Part shown: positions 26,303-34,991 of the stretch, piece by piece | Numbering within the stretch: position 1 is the first letter of the stretch | Layout of the letters: each line of letters begins with the position of its first letter | Source: Peredibacter starrii | GTDB lineage: Bacteria; Bdellovibrionota; Bacteriovoracia; Bacteriovoracales; Bacteriovoracaceae | Reading direction: 5' to 3' | Length of the DNA stretch: 64,000 bases | Assembly (NCBI RefSeq): GCF_034259205.1 | Contig: NZ_CP139487.1 | Location: forward strand, 372,001 to 436,000 | Program-made: the position numbers and the translations under genes | The notes under the pieces: generated by a model | Told to the model about the DNA's origin: nothing | What the model saw: the letters and a program-made list of their open reading frames with translations, nothing else | The model's database searches: none

Positions 26303-26938
26303 ATGAAAACTTTCTTCAGGTCGTTAAAACGACAAGACGGGTTTACCCTCGTCGAGCTGATGGTAGTGGTAGCGATTATCGGTCTACTATCTGCTGTAGC
26401 AATCCCGAACTTCCGTAAGTATCAAGCAAAGGCAAAGATGTCAGAAGCGAAGCTTCAGCTTTCATCTGTTTATACAGCTGAAACTGCTTTCTTCTCTGAC
26501 TTTAACATCTATCACAACTGTCTGGCTTACATGGGCTATAACCCACATCGAGAAATGCTAAATCGTTATTATGCTGTAGGATTTAAAATTACAGCGGCGA
26601 TCAATGCCAACGCTCACGCTGCTGCTGTAAACTCGGGTCTTCTAGCAACTTCTTGTCCTGCTAACAACGGTACTGTTCAAGCTCCAGCAGCGGCTAATGA
26701 TCCAGTTGGGGCGACAGTGACTTGGTATCCAGCCGGAAAAGGTGTCGGTAACTTAATCGCTACTTCTGTAAACCATCTACCTGATACTCCGCTTGGTACT
26801 CAAGCAGACCAAGGAACTATGACTTTTACTGCTGGCGCCGGTGGTATTATTGATGGGGATTACACTGCGAATACTAACAATTCTCAACTAACAATTAACG
26901 AGCAGAAAGTAATGAGCGTTGTGAGAAACGGCTTCTAA
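26303..26938 (+). CDS. pilA: Major type IV pilin PilA
   Basis: This is the structural subunit of the pilus. A short basic leader ends in G13, and the mature protein starts F14[18 protein letters not shown], with Glu at mature position 5 as in all class III signal peptides; PilD at 29504 should cleave it. The globular part is about 165 residues with cysteines in HNCLAY and TSCPAN, a possible disulfide pair. Total length 211. The ATG has AAGGAG upstream. No two-component pilS/pilR pair precedes it, unlike in Myxococcus. Confidence 0.95.
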   Translation: MKTFFRSLKRQDGFTLVELMVVVAIIGLLSAVAIPNFRKYQAKAKMSEAKLQLSSVYTAETAFFSDFNIYHNCLAYMGYNPHREMLNRYYAVGFKITAAINANAHAAAVNSGLLATSCPANNGTVQAPAAANDPVGATVTWYPAGKGVGNLIATSVNHLPDTPLGTQADQGTMTFTAGAGGIIDGDYTANTNNSQLTINEQKVMSVVRNGF

Positions 26939-27805
26939 TTAACGAACTGTACGAATGATTTTTTCGGAAAGGGGGGACAAGTCCCCCCTTTTTCGTATCC
27001 GGTAGAGACTGAATGGTTTTTCTGAATAATAGGTTCCATTCTTTAGAACATAGGGACTGCCAAATTGATCTCTCGTCCCACAGTTCACTCCTTGATGATT
27101 TAAACATTTCAAATCAATTTCTGCTTTAATCGCGTATAAATCCTGCTCAAGCTTTGCTTTTAAAGTTGGATCTTCAGTATTTTCATAGTTGTAAGAAACA
27201 AGCTGGTAGATGGTGTCTAGATCCTCGCCGGTTTCAAGCTTTAACTTATTAACAATAGAAGAAAAAAAAGAAGGTGCTCTTGGATCATTGATGATTTTCT
27301 CAAAATGTAAAATCCCTTTTTGGGCATCACCCATTTCATAGTAATACATCAAAGCGGCGTAATAGTTTAAATCATAATCGTTCGGATATCTCGAAAGGCC
27401 TTTTTCGAAAATGACTGCGGCTCCTGGCAAATCATCTTTAATGATCGAAAGAAATTGTCCACCATATAGATAGTTTTGATAGAAGTTAGGATCTAGTTCG
27501 CTGATAGATGCGAATCTAAGATACATCCAACTGTTCAGATCTTTTTGCTTATAGTGTTCCTGGTCAGATTCCATTAAGGTTTGCACCCAAATTAAGTCTG
27601 AGATCAGCCTCTTGTTACCCAAAGAAAAAAACTTAATGAAGTCGATTTTAAAGTTGACCGCCGATTCCTGTTTCGAAATGAAAACTTTTGGCTTTTGAGT
27701 AAGGGAATGAAGGAATAAGGCACAAGTAAAAAGCACGAGTGCCACGAAGATTAATCGGTAGGTCGCCCAATAGAATTTTACTTTGCCAATGTGACTTAAA
27801 CTCAT
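26939..27805 (-). CDS. Membrane-anchored TPR protein, PilG-like by position
   Basis: One N-terminal membrane helix (about residues 18-37) is followed by TPR-type helices, for example DLPGAAVIFEKGLSRYPNDYDLNYYAALMYY and GDAQKGILHFEKII regions. The C-terminus is short and basic. In Myxococcus the gene between pilA and the pilH ABC ATPase is pilG, a pilus assembly factor, so a PilG role is plausible but is an inference from synteny. I start at ATG 27805, 13 bases from the divergent pilH-like start. Its stop codon abuts the pilA stop, and its last codons contain the pilA terminator. Confidence 0.75.
   Translation of the reverse strand: MSLSHIGKVKFYWATYRLIFVALVLFTCALFLHSLTQKPKVFISKQESAVNFKIDFIKFFSLGNKRLISDLIWVQTLMESDQEHYKQKDLNSWMYLRFASISELDPNFYQNYLYGGQFLSIIKDDLPGAAVIFEKGLSRYPNDYDLNYYAALMYYYEMGDAQKGILHFEKIINDPRAPSFFSSIVNKLKLETGEDLDTIYQLVSYNYENTEDPTLKAKLEQDLYAIKAEIDLKCLNHQGVNCGTRDQFGSPYVLKNGTYYSEKPFSLYRIRKRGDLSPLSEKIIRTVR
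26968..26993 (+). terminator. Strong pilA terminator inside the end of the convergent TPR gene
   Basis: AAAGGGGGGA pairs perfectly with TCCCCCCTTT across the loop CAAG, followed by TT. It lies 30 bases after the pilA stop, within the last codons of the minus-strand TPR gene. Confidence 0.88.
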
Positions 27806-27818
27806 ACACTTGAATTGT

Positions 27819-28724
27819 ATGATAAATTTCAATCAAATTACAAAAATATTCAAATCTGATATTTTAGTAAAACCATTCGTTGCCCTGGATAATGTGAGTT
27901 TCGAAATTCCGGAAGGCAGTATGGTCGGATTTCTTGGGGCCAATGGCGCTGGAAAAACAACATCATTGAAAATTATTATGGACTTCATTCGTCCAACTTC
28001 TGGTGAAGTTCTTTTTTCTGAGAAACTCGGTAAAACAAATTTTGAAGTTTTTAAAAACATCGGATTTCTTCCAGAGAGACCTTATTTTTATCAAAACCTT
28101 AAAGGTGAAGAGTTCTTAAAGTTTTTGGGGAATATTTCGGATGTTCACGCTTCAGATATCCAACAGCGAATTAAGTACTGGGCTCCCCGCTTCAGAATCG
28201 ATCACGCTTTGAATCGTGAAATTAGAACTTATTCTAAGGGAATGCTTCAACGTATTGGCTTCCTGGCCACAATTATTCATGAGCCCAAGATCATTATTCT
28301 TGATGAACCTTTAAGTGGACTTGATCCTATCGGTAGAAAAGAACTTAAAGATGTAATTGTTGAAGTTCACAAACAAGGGAAAACAGTGTTCTTCAGTAGT
28401 CATATTGTTCCAGATATCGAAGAAATCTGTGATCGTGTGGTATTCCTGAAAGAAGGAAAGCTCGTTTATGATGGGTCAGTTGACTCCCTCATGCGCCAGG
28501 GTCACTCGAGCTTTGAAATAAAGGTCATGGCAACGAGTTTGCCTAAACTGAATGCTCCTATTCAAAATCTTTCTACCTTTGCAGGCAGCATAACTGTGGT
28601 TGAGGTCATGCCAGAAAACTTACGAAAGATCATTGAAGAGCTTTACTCACATAATCTCGAGATAGTTGGTGTTGAATCCAAAAAGCCTTCTCTCGAAGAA
28701 ATATTTTACAACATAAAGGGATAA
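27819..28724 (+). CDS. ABC transporter ATPase of the pilus locus (PilH-like)
   Basis: This is an ABC-2-type ATPase. Walker A GANGAGKT is at residues 40-47, the signature region reads TYSKGMLQRIG, and Walker B is IIILDEPLSGLDP, followed by the H-loop in FFSSHIV. Length 301. It pairs with the permease that follows after 3 bases. In Myxococcus xanthus an ABC pair (pilH, pilI) sits at the same place and is needed for pilus formation. The start ATG 27819 (MINFNQ) is preferred over TTG 27810 because it matches the usual ABC N-terminus. Confidence 0.88.
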   Translation: MINFNQITKIFKSDILVKPFVALDNVSFEIPEGSMVGFLGANGAGKTTSLKIIMDFIRPTSGEVLFSEKLGKTNFEVFKNIGFLPERPYFYQNLKGEEFLKFLGNISDVHASDIQQRIKYWAPRFRIDHALNREIRTYSKGMLQRIGFLATIIHEPKIIILDEPLSGLDPIGRKELKDVIVEVHKQGKTVFFSSHIVPDIEEICDRVVFLKEGKLVYDGSVDSLMRQGHSSFEIKVMATSLPKLNAPIQNLSTFAGSITVVEVMPENLRKIIEELYSHNLEIVGVESKKPSLEEIFYNIKG

Positions 28725-28727
28725 GTT

Positions 28728-29504
28728 TTGGGTATCACCAAGAAAATTGGCGTCATCGCCTATTATACAACGAAAGAGATTCTTAAAAGTAAGATCTTAA
28801 TCAATGTTTTCTTGGTTGGTCTCGCCATGATGGTGATCTCTTATGTGGCTTCTGAGTTCACTTACGGAGTTCCTCAAAAAGTCGCCTTAGATTTTGGGCT
28901 TAGTATGTTGTGGTTCTCCTCATGTGGAATTGCTCTTTTCATGGGAGTGGGACTAATTTCGAAGGAAATTGATTCTCGTACCGTATACATGATTATTTCT
29001 CGTCCTGTCCCGCGCTATGCTTTTGTCCTGGGAAAGATTGCGGGTCTGATTGCTGTTTTGGTGATTAATATTGCTCTTCTCGCTGGTATGACACTTTTAG
29101 CATCTGCTTTTTTGGGTGGAGAAATTAGTGATCTTGTTTATTGGACACTGGGCTTTACGTTACTTGAGGCCATCTTATTATTGTTGGTCGTGATCTTCTT
29201 CTCATTAATTGCTAACAATATTCTCGCGATTATCATTTCTTTTTTACTATTAACCGTGGGCCACGCTGTTCAGGAAACCCAAAATTATCTCTTCGTAACA
29301 AGTCGCCCGTTACTGAAATCAGTCCTAGAGTTTTATCATTTGATCTTGCCGGCTTTTTATAAGTTCAATTTAAAAGATTTTATGCTTTATAATCAGACAC
29401 TTCCTTTAGATTATCTTCTGATTAACTTAACCTATGGCGTGATCTATTCATTATTTGTTTTGGTACTCATTATCTTCCTTTTTAACCGGAAAAATCTCGA
29501 TTAA
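28728..29504 (+). CDS. ABC-2 type permease of the pilus locus (PilI-like)
   Basis: The protein has 258 residues with six probable membrane helices and the ABC-2 pattern SKEIDSRTVYMIISRPVPR between helices 2 and 3, the coupling region to the ATPase. The start is TTG 28728 with AAAGGG upstream. It is probably co-transcribed with the ATPase and with pilD, whose ATG shares one base with this stop (TAATG). The transported substrate is unknown. Confidence 0.85.
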   Translation: MGITKKIGVIAYYTTKEILKSKILINVFLVGLAMMVISYVASEFTYGVPQKVALDFGLSMLWFSSCGIALFMGVGLISKEIDSRTVYMIISRPVPRYAFVLGKIAGLIAVLVINIALLAGMTLLASAFLGGEISDLVYWTLGFTLLEAILLLLVVIFFSLIANNILAIIISFLLLTVGHAVQETQNYLFVTSRPLLKSVLEFYHLILPAFYKFNLKDFMLYNQTLPLDYLLINLTYGVIYSLFVLVLIIFLFNRKNLD

Positions 29505-30274
29505 TGGAATACTTATTAGCGGTCTACTTTTTTGTTTTTGGGCTTTTGATCGGAAGTTTTCTGAATGTGGTGATTATACGTCTTCCGCAGAAAATGAATC
29601 TAGTGACCAAACGATCGGCCTGTCCAAAGTGCGGCACACAGTTAAAGTGGTACCACAATATTCCCGTTTTTAGCTTTCTGATCCTTCGTGGAAAGTGCGC
29701 TTTTTGCGGGACCAGAATTTCTTGGCGCTATCCATTGATTGAGTTATTTACCGGTTTAGTGGCCCTGTGGCTTATGCCTGCAGTGTTTACTCAAATGTCT
29801 CTCGGGCTATTCCTTTTTTATTTCACCATTGCCTGCATCTTTATATGCCATTTTATGATCGACCTGGATCATCACCTATTACTTGATTCTCTTAATCTGT
29901 ATTTATTGGCCTTGTTCATGGCGTTCTCCGTTTTTACTTTTTCATGGGAATACTGGTTGATCGGAGGATTGATCGGCTTTCTCGGACCACTTTTAGTGAC
30001 ATGGCTCTTTTACAAATGGCGCGGGCAAGTTGGTCTTGGTGGTGGGGACATTAAACTATATGGCATTCTTGGAATTTATCTTGGTCCTACGGGGATTATC
30101 TTCACGATATTCTTAAGTTGTTTTGTAGGGGCAATTGTTGGTCTTGGTCTCATTGCTGGTAAAAAAATGACCAAGGATAAACCAATGGCCTTTGGACCTT
30201 CGATTCTTTTAGTGGCCGCTTTTCAGATATTTTTTCCAGAACATGCTCGCATCGTTCAGTCTTGGTTGTTCTAA
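29504..30274 (+). CDS. pilD: Prepilin peptidase/N-methyltransferase PilD
   Basis: PilD cleaves pilin leaders and methylates the new N-terminus. The N-terminal cytoplasmic loop has the zinc tetrad C40-x2-C43 and C65-x2-C68. The catalytic aspartates lie in IDLDHHLLLD (near D120/D122) and in GLGGGDIKL (D182, the GxGD-type motif). Eight hydrophobic segments fit the family. Length 256. It overlaps the permease gene by one base. Confidence 0.94.
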   Translation: MEYLLAVYFFVFGLLIGSFLNVVIIRLPQKMNLVTKRSACPKCGTQLKWYHNIPVFSFLILRGKCAFCGTRISWRYPLIELFTGLVALWLMPAVFTQMSLGLFLFYFTIACIFICHFMIDLDHHLLLDSLNLYLLALFMAFSVFTFSWEYWLIGGLIGFLGPLLVTWLFYKWRGQVGLGGGDIKLYGILGIYLGPTGIIFTIFLSCFVGAIVGLGLIAGKKMTKDKPMAFGPSILLVAAFQIFFPEHARIVQSWLF

Positions 30275-30294
30275 TGGCATGAGGCACTAAATCC

Positions 30295-30324
30295 TTGATA
30301 ACTCATATGTGATTTGCCTATAAT
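30295..30324 (+). promoter_or_regulatory. Sigma-70 promoter of pilMNOPQ
   Basis: TTGATA (30295-30300), 18-base spacer, perfect TATAAT (30319-30324). It lies 42 bases before the pilM start. Confidence 0.75.
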
Positions 30325-30366
30325 TAATTAAGTTTATTTATCCATCTATCAAAGACAGGGACGACT

Positions 30367-31458
30367 TTGGCAGGACCATCATTAAAAGAACAACTTGATG
30401 AGCTTTTAGGGAAACTCAATCCAGGCACGATTGTTGGCGTGGACATTGGTTCTCATAGTATCAAGGTGTGCGAACTTGCCGGCTCCCCGGGAAAATTAAG
30501 ATTAGAACGCTTTGGTGTGTTCACACTTTCAGAAGCGGCACTCATTGAAGATGAAGTTCAAAAGCCATCGGAAGTTTCGGATGGGATTTTAGAAGCGTTC
30601 AATCAAGCGAGAATTAAATCACGCACTGTGTGTTTAGGTTTGTTTGGACCAAACACCATGACGAAACGTCTGAATGTTCCTGAAGGTACAGCAGAAGAAG
30701 TTGAAGATCATGTGATGTGGGAAGCGGAACAGTACATCACTTTTGGTGCAGATGATTCGCAAATTGATTTTGATATTGTCGGTGAAAACGAAGGTGGTGG
30801 TAAAGACGCCATTGTAGCTGCTGCTAAGAATGATCTTATCGATAGTTTCACCGAGCTATTAAAATCTGCCAAGATTCAGGTTAAAGTGGTTGATCTGAAC
30901 GTTCTCGCCCTCTCAAATGTTTTTGAGCAAGTGGCGGGGGGTAATATTGAAGAGTACTCTCAAGGGACGCTGCTCTTAGATTTTGGAGCGCAAACCACAA
31001 AGATCGTTGTTTTCAAACGTGGCGGACCGATCTTCACAAAAGAAATTCCGGTAGGTGGTGGTCTCATCACCGAAGAGATTCAACGTCAGATGGGTGTGAG
31101 TTATGAAGAAGCTGAAGACCTCAAGACGACAACTGATGAAAATGGAAACCTTCCGGAAGAAATTTTAAATATCATTAACATTCAGATTGAAAAACAAATG
31201 TCTGATGTTAGAAAAAATATCAATTTCTATATCTCTCAAGGTAGTGCCGAACGAGTAAGTCACTGTTTCGTAACTGGCGGTGGTTCATTACTCCCTGGGC
31301 TTCTTGAAAAATTAACCGAGGTATCGGGCCTACCAGTTGAAAGACTGGATGTTTTCTCTGCAGTTAAAGTTGATGAGAAAAAGATAGGTCATAATCTTGA
31401 GCAACTAGCAGCCATTTCACCAGTGGTGATTGGACTGGCCATGAGGAAATTTTCATAG
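30367..31458 (+). CDS. pilM: Type IV pilus actin-like protein PilM
   Basis: PilM is a cytoplasmic actin-fold ATPase that binds the N-terminus of PilN and links the alignment complex to the motor. The phosphate-1 loop is GVDIGSHSIKV (about 24-34), phosphate-2 is LLDFGAQTTKI, and the adenosine motif is VTGGGSLLPGL. Length 363. The start is TTG 30367 with AGGGA upstream. It is the first gene of the pilMNOPQ operon; pilN follows after 3 bases. Confidence 0.95.
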   Translation: MAGPSLKEQLDELLGKLNPGTIVGVDIGSHSIKVCELAGSPGKLRLERFGVFTLSEAALIEDEVQKPSEVSDGILEAFNQARIKSRTVCLGLFGPNTMTKRLNVPEGTAEEVEDHVMWEAEQYITFGADDSQIDFDIVGENEGGGKDAIVAAAKNDLIDSFTELLKSAKIQVKVVDLNVLALSNVFEQVAGGNIEEYSQGTLLLDFGAQTTKIVVFKRGGPIFTKEIPVGGGLITEEIQRQMGVSYEEAEDLKTTTDENGNLPEEILNIINIQIEKQMSDVRKNINFYISQGSAERVSHCFVTGGGSLLPGLLEKLTEVSGLPVERLDVFSAVKVDEKKIGHNLEQLAAISPVVIGLAMRKFS

Positions 31459-31461
31459 CCT

Positions 31462-32052
31462 ATGATTAAGATTAACCTCTCCAATGAAAAAAAACAGGTC
31501 GACTTAGCCAACGTAGGTGGCTTTGATTTTTCCAAAGTAAAAATCAAACCACTTCTTTTGGTGATGGTCTTGGTTTATTTACCGGATGTTTTATTGGCGC
31601 CGATTCTTGAAGAGCAGAAAGAAGCTGCTAATCAGGAGCTATCAACTAAGCAGGCCAAGTTGAATTCTTTGAAGCGCAAGGTTGCGGCTTCTAAAGATAT
31701 GGATAAGCAGATCAAGGAACTTAAGGCCCAGGAAGAGAACCTTGGGAAAAAGCTTCTTGCCGTAAAACAAGCCATTTCTGAAAAACGTAATCCGTCAAAC
31801 ATTCTTCTTTATATTGCAAAGAACATTCCAGCTGAACTTTGGATTAAGTCTCTGACCATTGATCAGGATAAAATGACGATTAAAGGTGAGGCCCTGGATT
31901 ACACGAGTATCGGAAATTTTGTGAATAGCTTGCGCTCATCCATCTTTATTAAGGACGCCAATATTTCTGAAACCAATAGCACGGTAAGGGCAGATAAGCG
32001 AAGAATTGAAACTTTCGAGGTCGTTTTCGGAATCGCGAGGTTTGATCAATGA
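31462..32052 (+). CDS. pilN: Type IV pilus alignment protein PilN
   Basis: This inner-membrane protein begins with the PilM-binding motif MIKINLSNEK (INL core conserved). A single membrane segment (about residues 30-48), a coiled coil (50-110) and a periplasmic ferredoxin-like domain follow. Length 196. The last 4 bases overlap pilO. Confidence 0.92.
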   Translation: MIKINLSNEKKQVDLANVGGFDFSKVKIKPLLLVMVLVYLPDVLLAPILEEQKEAANQELSTKQAKLNSLKRKVAASKDMDKQIKELKAQEENLGKKLLAVKQAISEKRNPSNILLYIAKNIPAELWIKSLTIDQDKMTIKGEALDYTSIGNFVNSLRSSIFIKDANISETNSTVRADKRRIETFEVVFGIARFDQ

Positions 32053-32642
32053 AAGATTTAATCAATAAACTCATCGCGAACATTCATATCGTTCTCTTTC
32101 TTTACGGTCTTTATAGCGCCTATGGAATGTATGAAACACATAATCTAGAGGTAACTGAGATTCAAAACCAAAGTTTGGCCCTGGATGGGGACATTGAACA
32201 AAACCAGAGAAAAGTTCGCGAGATTCAGGAATTCTCTAAAAAAACTAACGAATATAAAGTTCGCGTAGAAGAAGTGGCCAAAAATATTGAAGCAGTTCAA
32301 AAACAACTTCCTGCTGAGACTAACGATTCTCAGATTCTTGGATTTTTTCAAGGTGAAATGAGTTCACTTAACATTAAGGATTCTAACTTTACCCCAGGTA
32401 AAGAAGACAAGAGCACATACTACATTACTAAAGAGTATTCTCTTAAGGCGAAAGGCACATTTCTCCAGTTCCTGATTTTCCTAGAAAGAATCGGCACCGC
32501 TGATCGTATTTATAATATTAAGACACTAAAGCTTGAAACTTCGGCCACTCCACAAAAGGGTCGCTTTCAGGTTATTTCGGGTGAAGGTGTCATTCAGGCC
32601 TTCCGCTTTAATCCCGATTTTAAAGTCGATCGAGGATTTTAA
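32049..32642 (+). CDS. pilO: Type IV pilus alignment protein PilO
   Basis: PilO pairs with PilN in the inner membrane. One N-terminal helix (about residues 7-25) is followed by a coiled coil (35-90) and a ferredoxin-like domain in which YSLKAKGTFLQFLIFLERIGTA matches the family pattern. Length 197. ATG overlaps the pilN stop; pilP follows after 3 bases. Confidence 0.92.
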   Translation: MKDLINKLIANIHIVLFLYGLYSAYGMYETHNLEVTEIQNQSLALDGDIEQNQRKVREIQEFSKKTNEYKVRVEEVAKNIEAVQKQLPAETNDSQILGFFQGEMSSLNIKDSNFTPGKEDKSTYYITKEYSLKAKGTFLQFLIFLERIGTADRIYNIKTLKLETSATPQKGRFQVISGEGVIQAFRFNPDFKVDRGF

Positions 32643-32645
32643 AAC

Positions 32646-33131
32646 ATGAACTGGATTCTTTTGTTATTAATGATTTTATCTGTAGGGGCATTCGCTGCCC
32701 CTGCGAAAAAAATTGATAAAATGTTCGATAGCAAGACTAAAATCGAAAACCCTTTTGAACTCCGTGATCCTTTCAAGGCCCCTCAGTCCAGTCGAACGGA
32801 AAGTGGAAAAGATAAAAAAGAGGGATTTTATGTCTCAGGTAAGGGCCAATATAGTAATATTGGAGATGTGGCACTTGATCAAATCAATGTGGCCGATATC
32901 CGTTTAGTGGGTGTTCTGATTGGAAAAGAACGCCGCGCTCTGGTTTCCACTAGTAAAGACGGAAAGGATTCAAAAGGACCAGTCATCATTCTTAAGGAAG
33001 GAATGAAGATCGGGCCGGATTCAGCAGAATTGAAAGCGATTCTCCCAGGTGGGATTGTCCTGGTTGAGAAAATAGTCAATGTATACGGTGAGGAAGAATA
33101 TTTAGAAACGGTTATACCAATTTCGAGATAA
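32646..33131 (+). CDS. pilP: Type IV pilus protein PilP
   Basis: PilP connects PilN/PilO to the secretin. The signal peptide reads MNWILLLLMILSVGAFA without a lipobox cysteine, so it may be soluble rather than a lipoprotein. A flexible linker (about 20-75) precedes the beta-sandwich domain with RLVGVLIGKERRALV. Length 161. Located between pilO and pilQ. Confidence 0.88.
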   Translation: MNWILLLLMILSVGAFAAPAKKIDKMFDSKTKIENPFELRDPFKAPQSSRTESGKDKKEGFYVSGKGQYSNIGDVALDQINVADIRLVGVLIGKERRALVSTSKDGKDSKGPVIILKEGMKIGPDSAELKAILPGGIVLVEKIVNVYGEEEYLETVIPISR

Positions 33132-33176
33132 TCTACTTACACTTTTATACATAGGCTCATCTTAAGGAAGAGAAGC

Positions 33177-34979
33177 ATGAAGAAAGGATTTTTTCTAATT
33201 ACGCTTATTTTGGGCATTTCCTATAATGTGTCCGCTCAGGAAATCAAAAACGTAAATTTTGTTCAAGAAGGCGAAGTCAGTAAACTTATCATTGAAACTG
33301 ATAAGGAAAATGTTTTTGCTGAACGCTTCCATGTGACCGAAGATAAGCAGATCATCCTTGATCTTAAAAACGTAAAAGTTTCTCCAAAGCTTCTCCGCGG
33401 AATTGATACTTCAGAATTCCCTGGTTCAACTGTTTATATTTCTGGTTACAAAAAACCAGGTACCGCTAATGACGTGCGCTTTGCAGTTCAACTTCGTGAT
33501 AACGTTCGTTCAATTCTGGAACCTTCTGGTAACAAGATTGTCCTTAATATCGAAAACCGTTTTGGTGTTTTCTCTAAGGGTAAAATCAAAACCAACGATA
33601 AGGCCGCTCAAAGTGACCTGGTTGAAGATGTCGTAGGTCTTAACGTTCCCAAATCAAATTCTATTGAAGACATCCTTCATAACCTGACTCTCTCAGGTCC
33701 AAAAAAATATATTGGAAAGAGAATCTCAATCAACGTTCGTGATATTCCAGTTCCAGATATTCTAAATATGATTGCTGATACCTCAGGTTTCAACATCATC
33801 ATTGATCAGGAAGTTGCGAAACTTCCCAATTTGACCCTTACACTTACGAACGTTCCTTGGGACCAGGCACTTGATACGGTTATTAGCCTTTCAAAACTAG
33901 TTGCCCAGAAGAACGCCAACATTCTAATTGTGAAGACTCTTGCTTCTGCTACAAAAGAAAAAGAAGAAGAGATGAAACTCGCTGATTTGAAAGACAATCT
34001 GGCTCCACTGGTAACGAGAGTATTTTTAATTAACTACGCAACCTTAGTAGACATCGAAAAAATCGTTAAAGACTACATCACAAAAAATGTCGGAACGATT
34101 CAGCTGGATGAAAGAACTAACAGCTTGATCGTTATGGACACAATCGATGCGATCGAGAGAATCAAGAAGATCATTGAGACGCTAGATACTCAAACTCCAC
34201 AAATCATGATTGAGGCCAAAATTGTTGAAGCGGTTGAGAGTTACTCAAAACGTATCGGTCTGACGAAAGGTATCTCTTTCGGTTATGATCCTGTCGGTGC
34301 TATCCAAGCTCCGGTTGGACCTGGTTTCTCCTTCAGTTCTGCTCCAAACGTTACAACTCCAACTGCGTTGGGTATGACGATTGGTATCTATAAGAGACTT
34401 TTAAACTTGGATTTGAACCTTCAGTTAATGGAATCAGAATCTAAGGGCCGTATCATTTCTACTCCAAAAGTAGTTACTCAGAACAAGAAGGCCGCGACGA
34501 TTACAAGTTCAGAACAAACCAGCTTCCGTGTTCAACAACCGGCCACAGGTAACCAACCTGCTCTTGCTACGTTCCAGAACATCACAGCGGATCTTAACCT
34601 GACAGTTACACCTCAGGTAACGAACGATGGTGCTGTTAATATGCAAATTGCACTTAACAAATCTGCTTTCGGTACAAGACCAACAGTGGACGCCCCACCA
34701 AACATTACAAGAAGAAACATTACAACTAACGTTTTAGTTGATAACGGTTCAACTGTTGTAATTGGTGGTTTATACCAAACGACAACACTTGAAACTCGCT
34801 CAGGTATTCCATACCTTCGAGATCTTCCTCTTGTTGGATGGCTTTTCAGTACGCCGTACGCTCCTGACACAAGCAAAAACGAACTCATCATTTTCATGAC
34901 TCCAAGAATTATGAATCAGGATGAGGCCGGAATGGTTGATCGTCAGGCGAAATCAGGTGTAAACAGCACTGAGCTGTAG
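33177..34979 (+). CDS. pilQ: Type IV pilus secretin PilQ
   Basis: PilQ forms the outer-membrane pore for the pilus. A signal peptide (MKKGFFLITLILGISYNVSA) is followed by one AMIN domain (about 22-125), a secretin/TonB short N-terminal domain (170-245), an N-domain (280-345) and a C-terminal secretin domain ending in VVIGGLYQTTTLETRSGIPYLRDLP. At 600 residues it has one AMIN domain, fewer than in Myxococcus PilQ. The ATG has AAGGAAG upstream. It ends the pilM-Q block. Confidence 0.95.
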   Translation: MKKGFFLITLILGISYNVSAQEIKNVNFVQEGEVSKLIIETDKENVFAERFHVTEDKQIILDLKNVKVSPKLLRGIDTSEFPGSTVYISGYKKPGTANDVRFAVQLRDNVRSILEPSGNKIVLNIENRFGVFSKGKIKTNDKAAQSDLVEDVVGLNVPKSNSIEDILHNLTLSGPKKYIGKRISINVRDIPVPDILNMIADTSGFNIIIDQEVAKLPNLTLTLTNVPWDQALDTVISLSKLVAQKNANILIVKTLASATKEKEEEMKLADLKDNLAPLVTRVFLINYATLVDIEKIVKDYITKNVGTIQLDERTNSLIVMDTIDAIERIKKIIETLDTQTPQIMIEAKIVEAVESYSKRIGLTKGISFGYDPVGAIQAPVGPGFSFSSAPNVTTPTALGMTIGIYKRLLNLDLNLQLMESESKGRIISTPKVVTQNKKAATITSSEQTSFRVQQPATGNQPALATFQNITADLNLTVTPQVTNDGAVNMQIALNKSAFGTRPTVDAPPNITRRNITTNVLVDNGSTVVIGGLYQTTTLETRSGIPYLRDLPLVGWLFSTPYAPDTSKNELIIFMTPRIMNQDEAGMVDRQAKSGVNSTEL

Positions 34980-34991
34980 GTAGGTTGACCC

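Noticed and set aside
27648-27836. Second minus-strand open frame across the pilG-like/pilH-like junction
   Set aside because: It is a shifted reading of the TPR gene with no family similarity; the TPR frame starting at 27805 is better supported.
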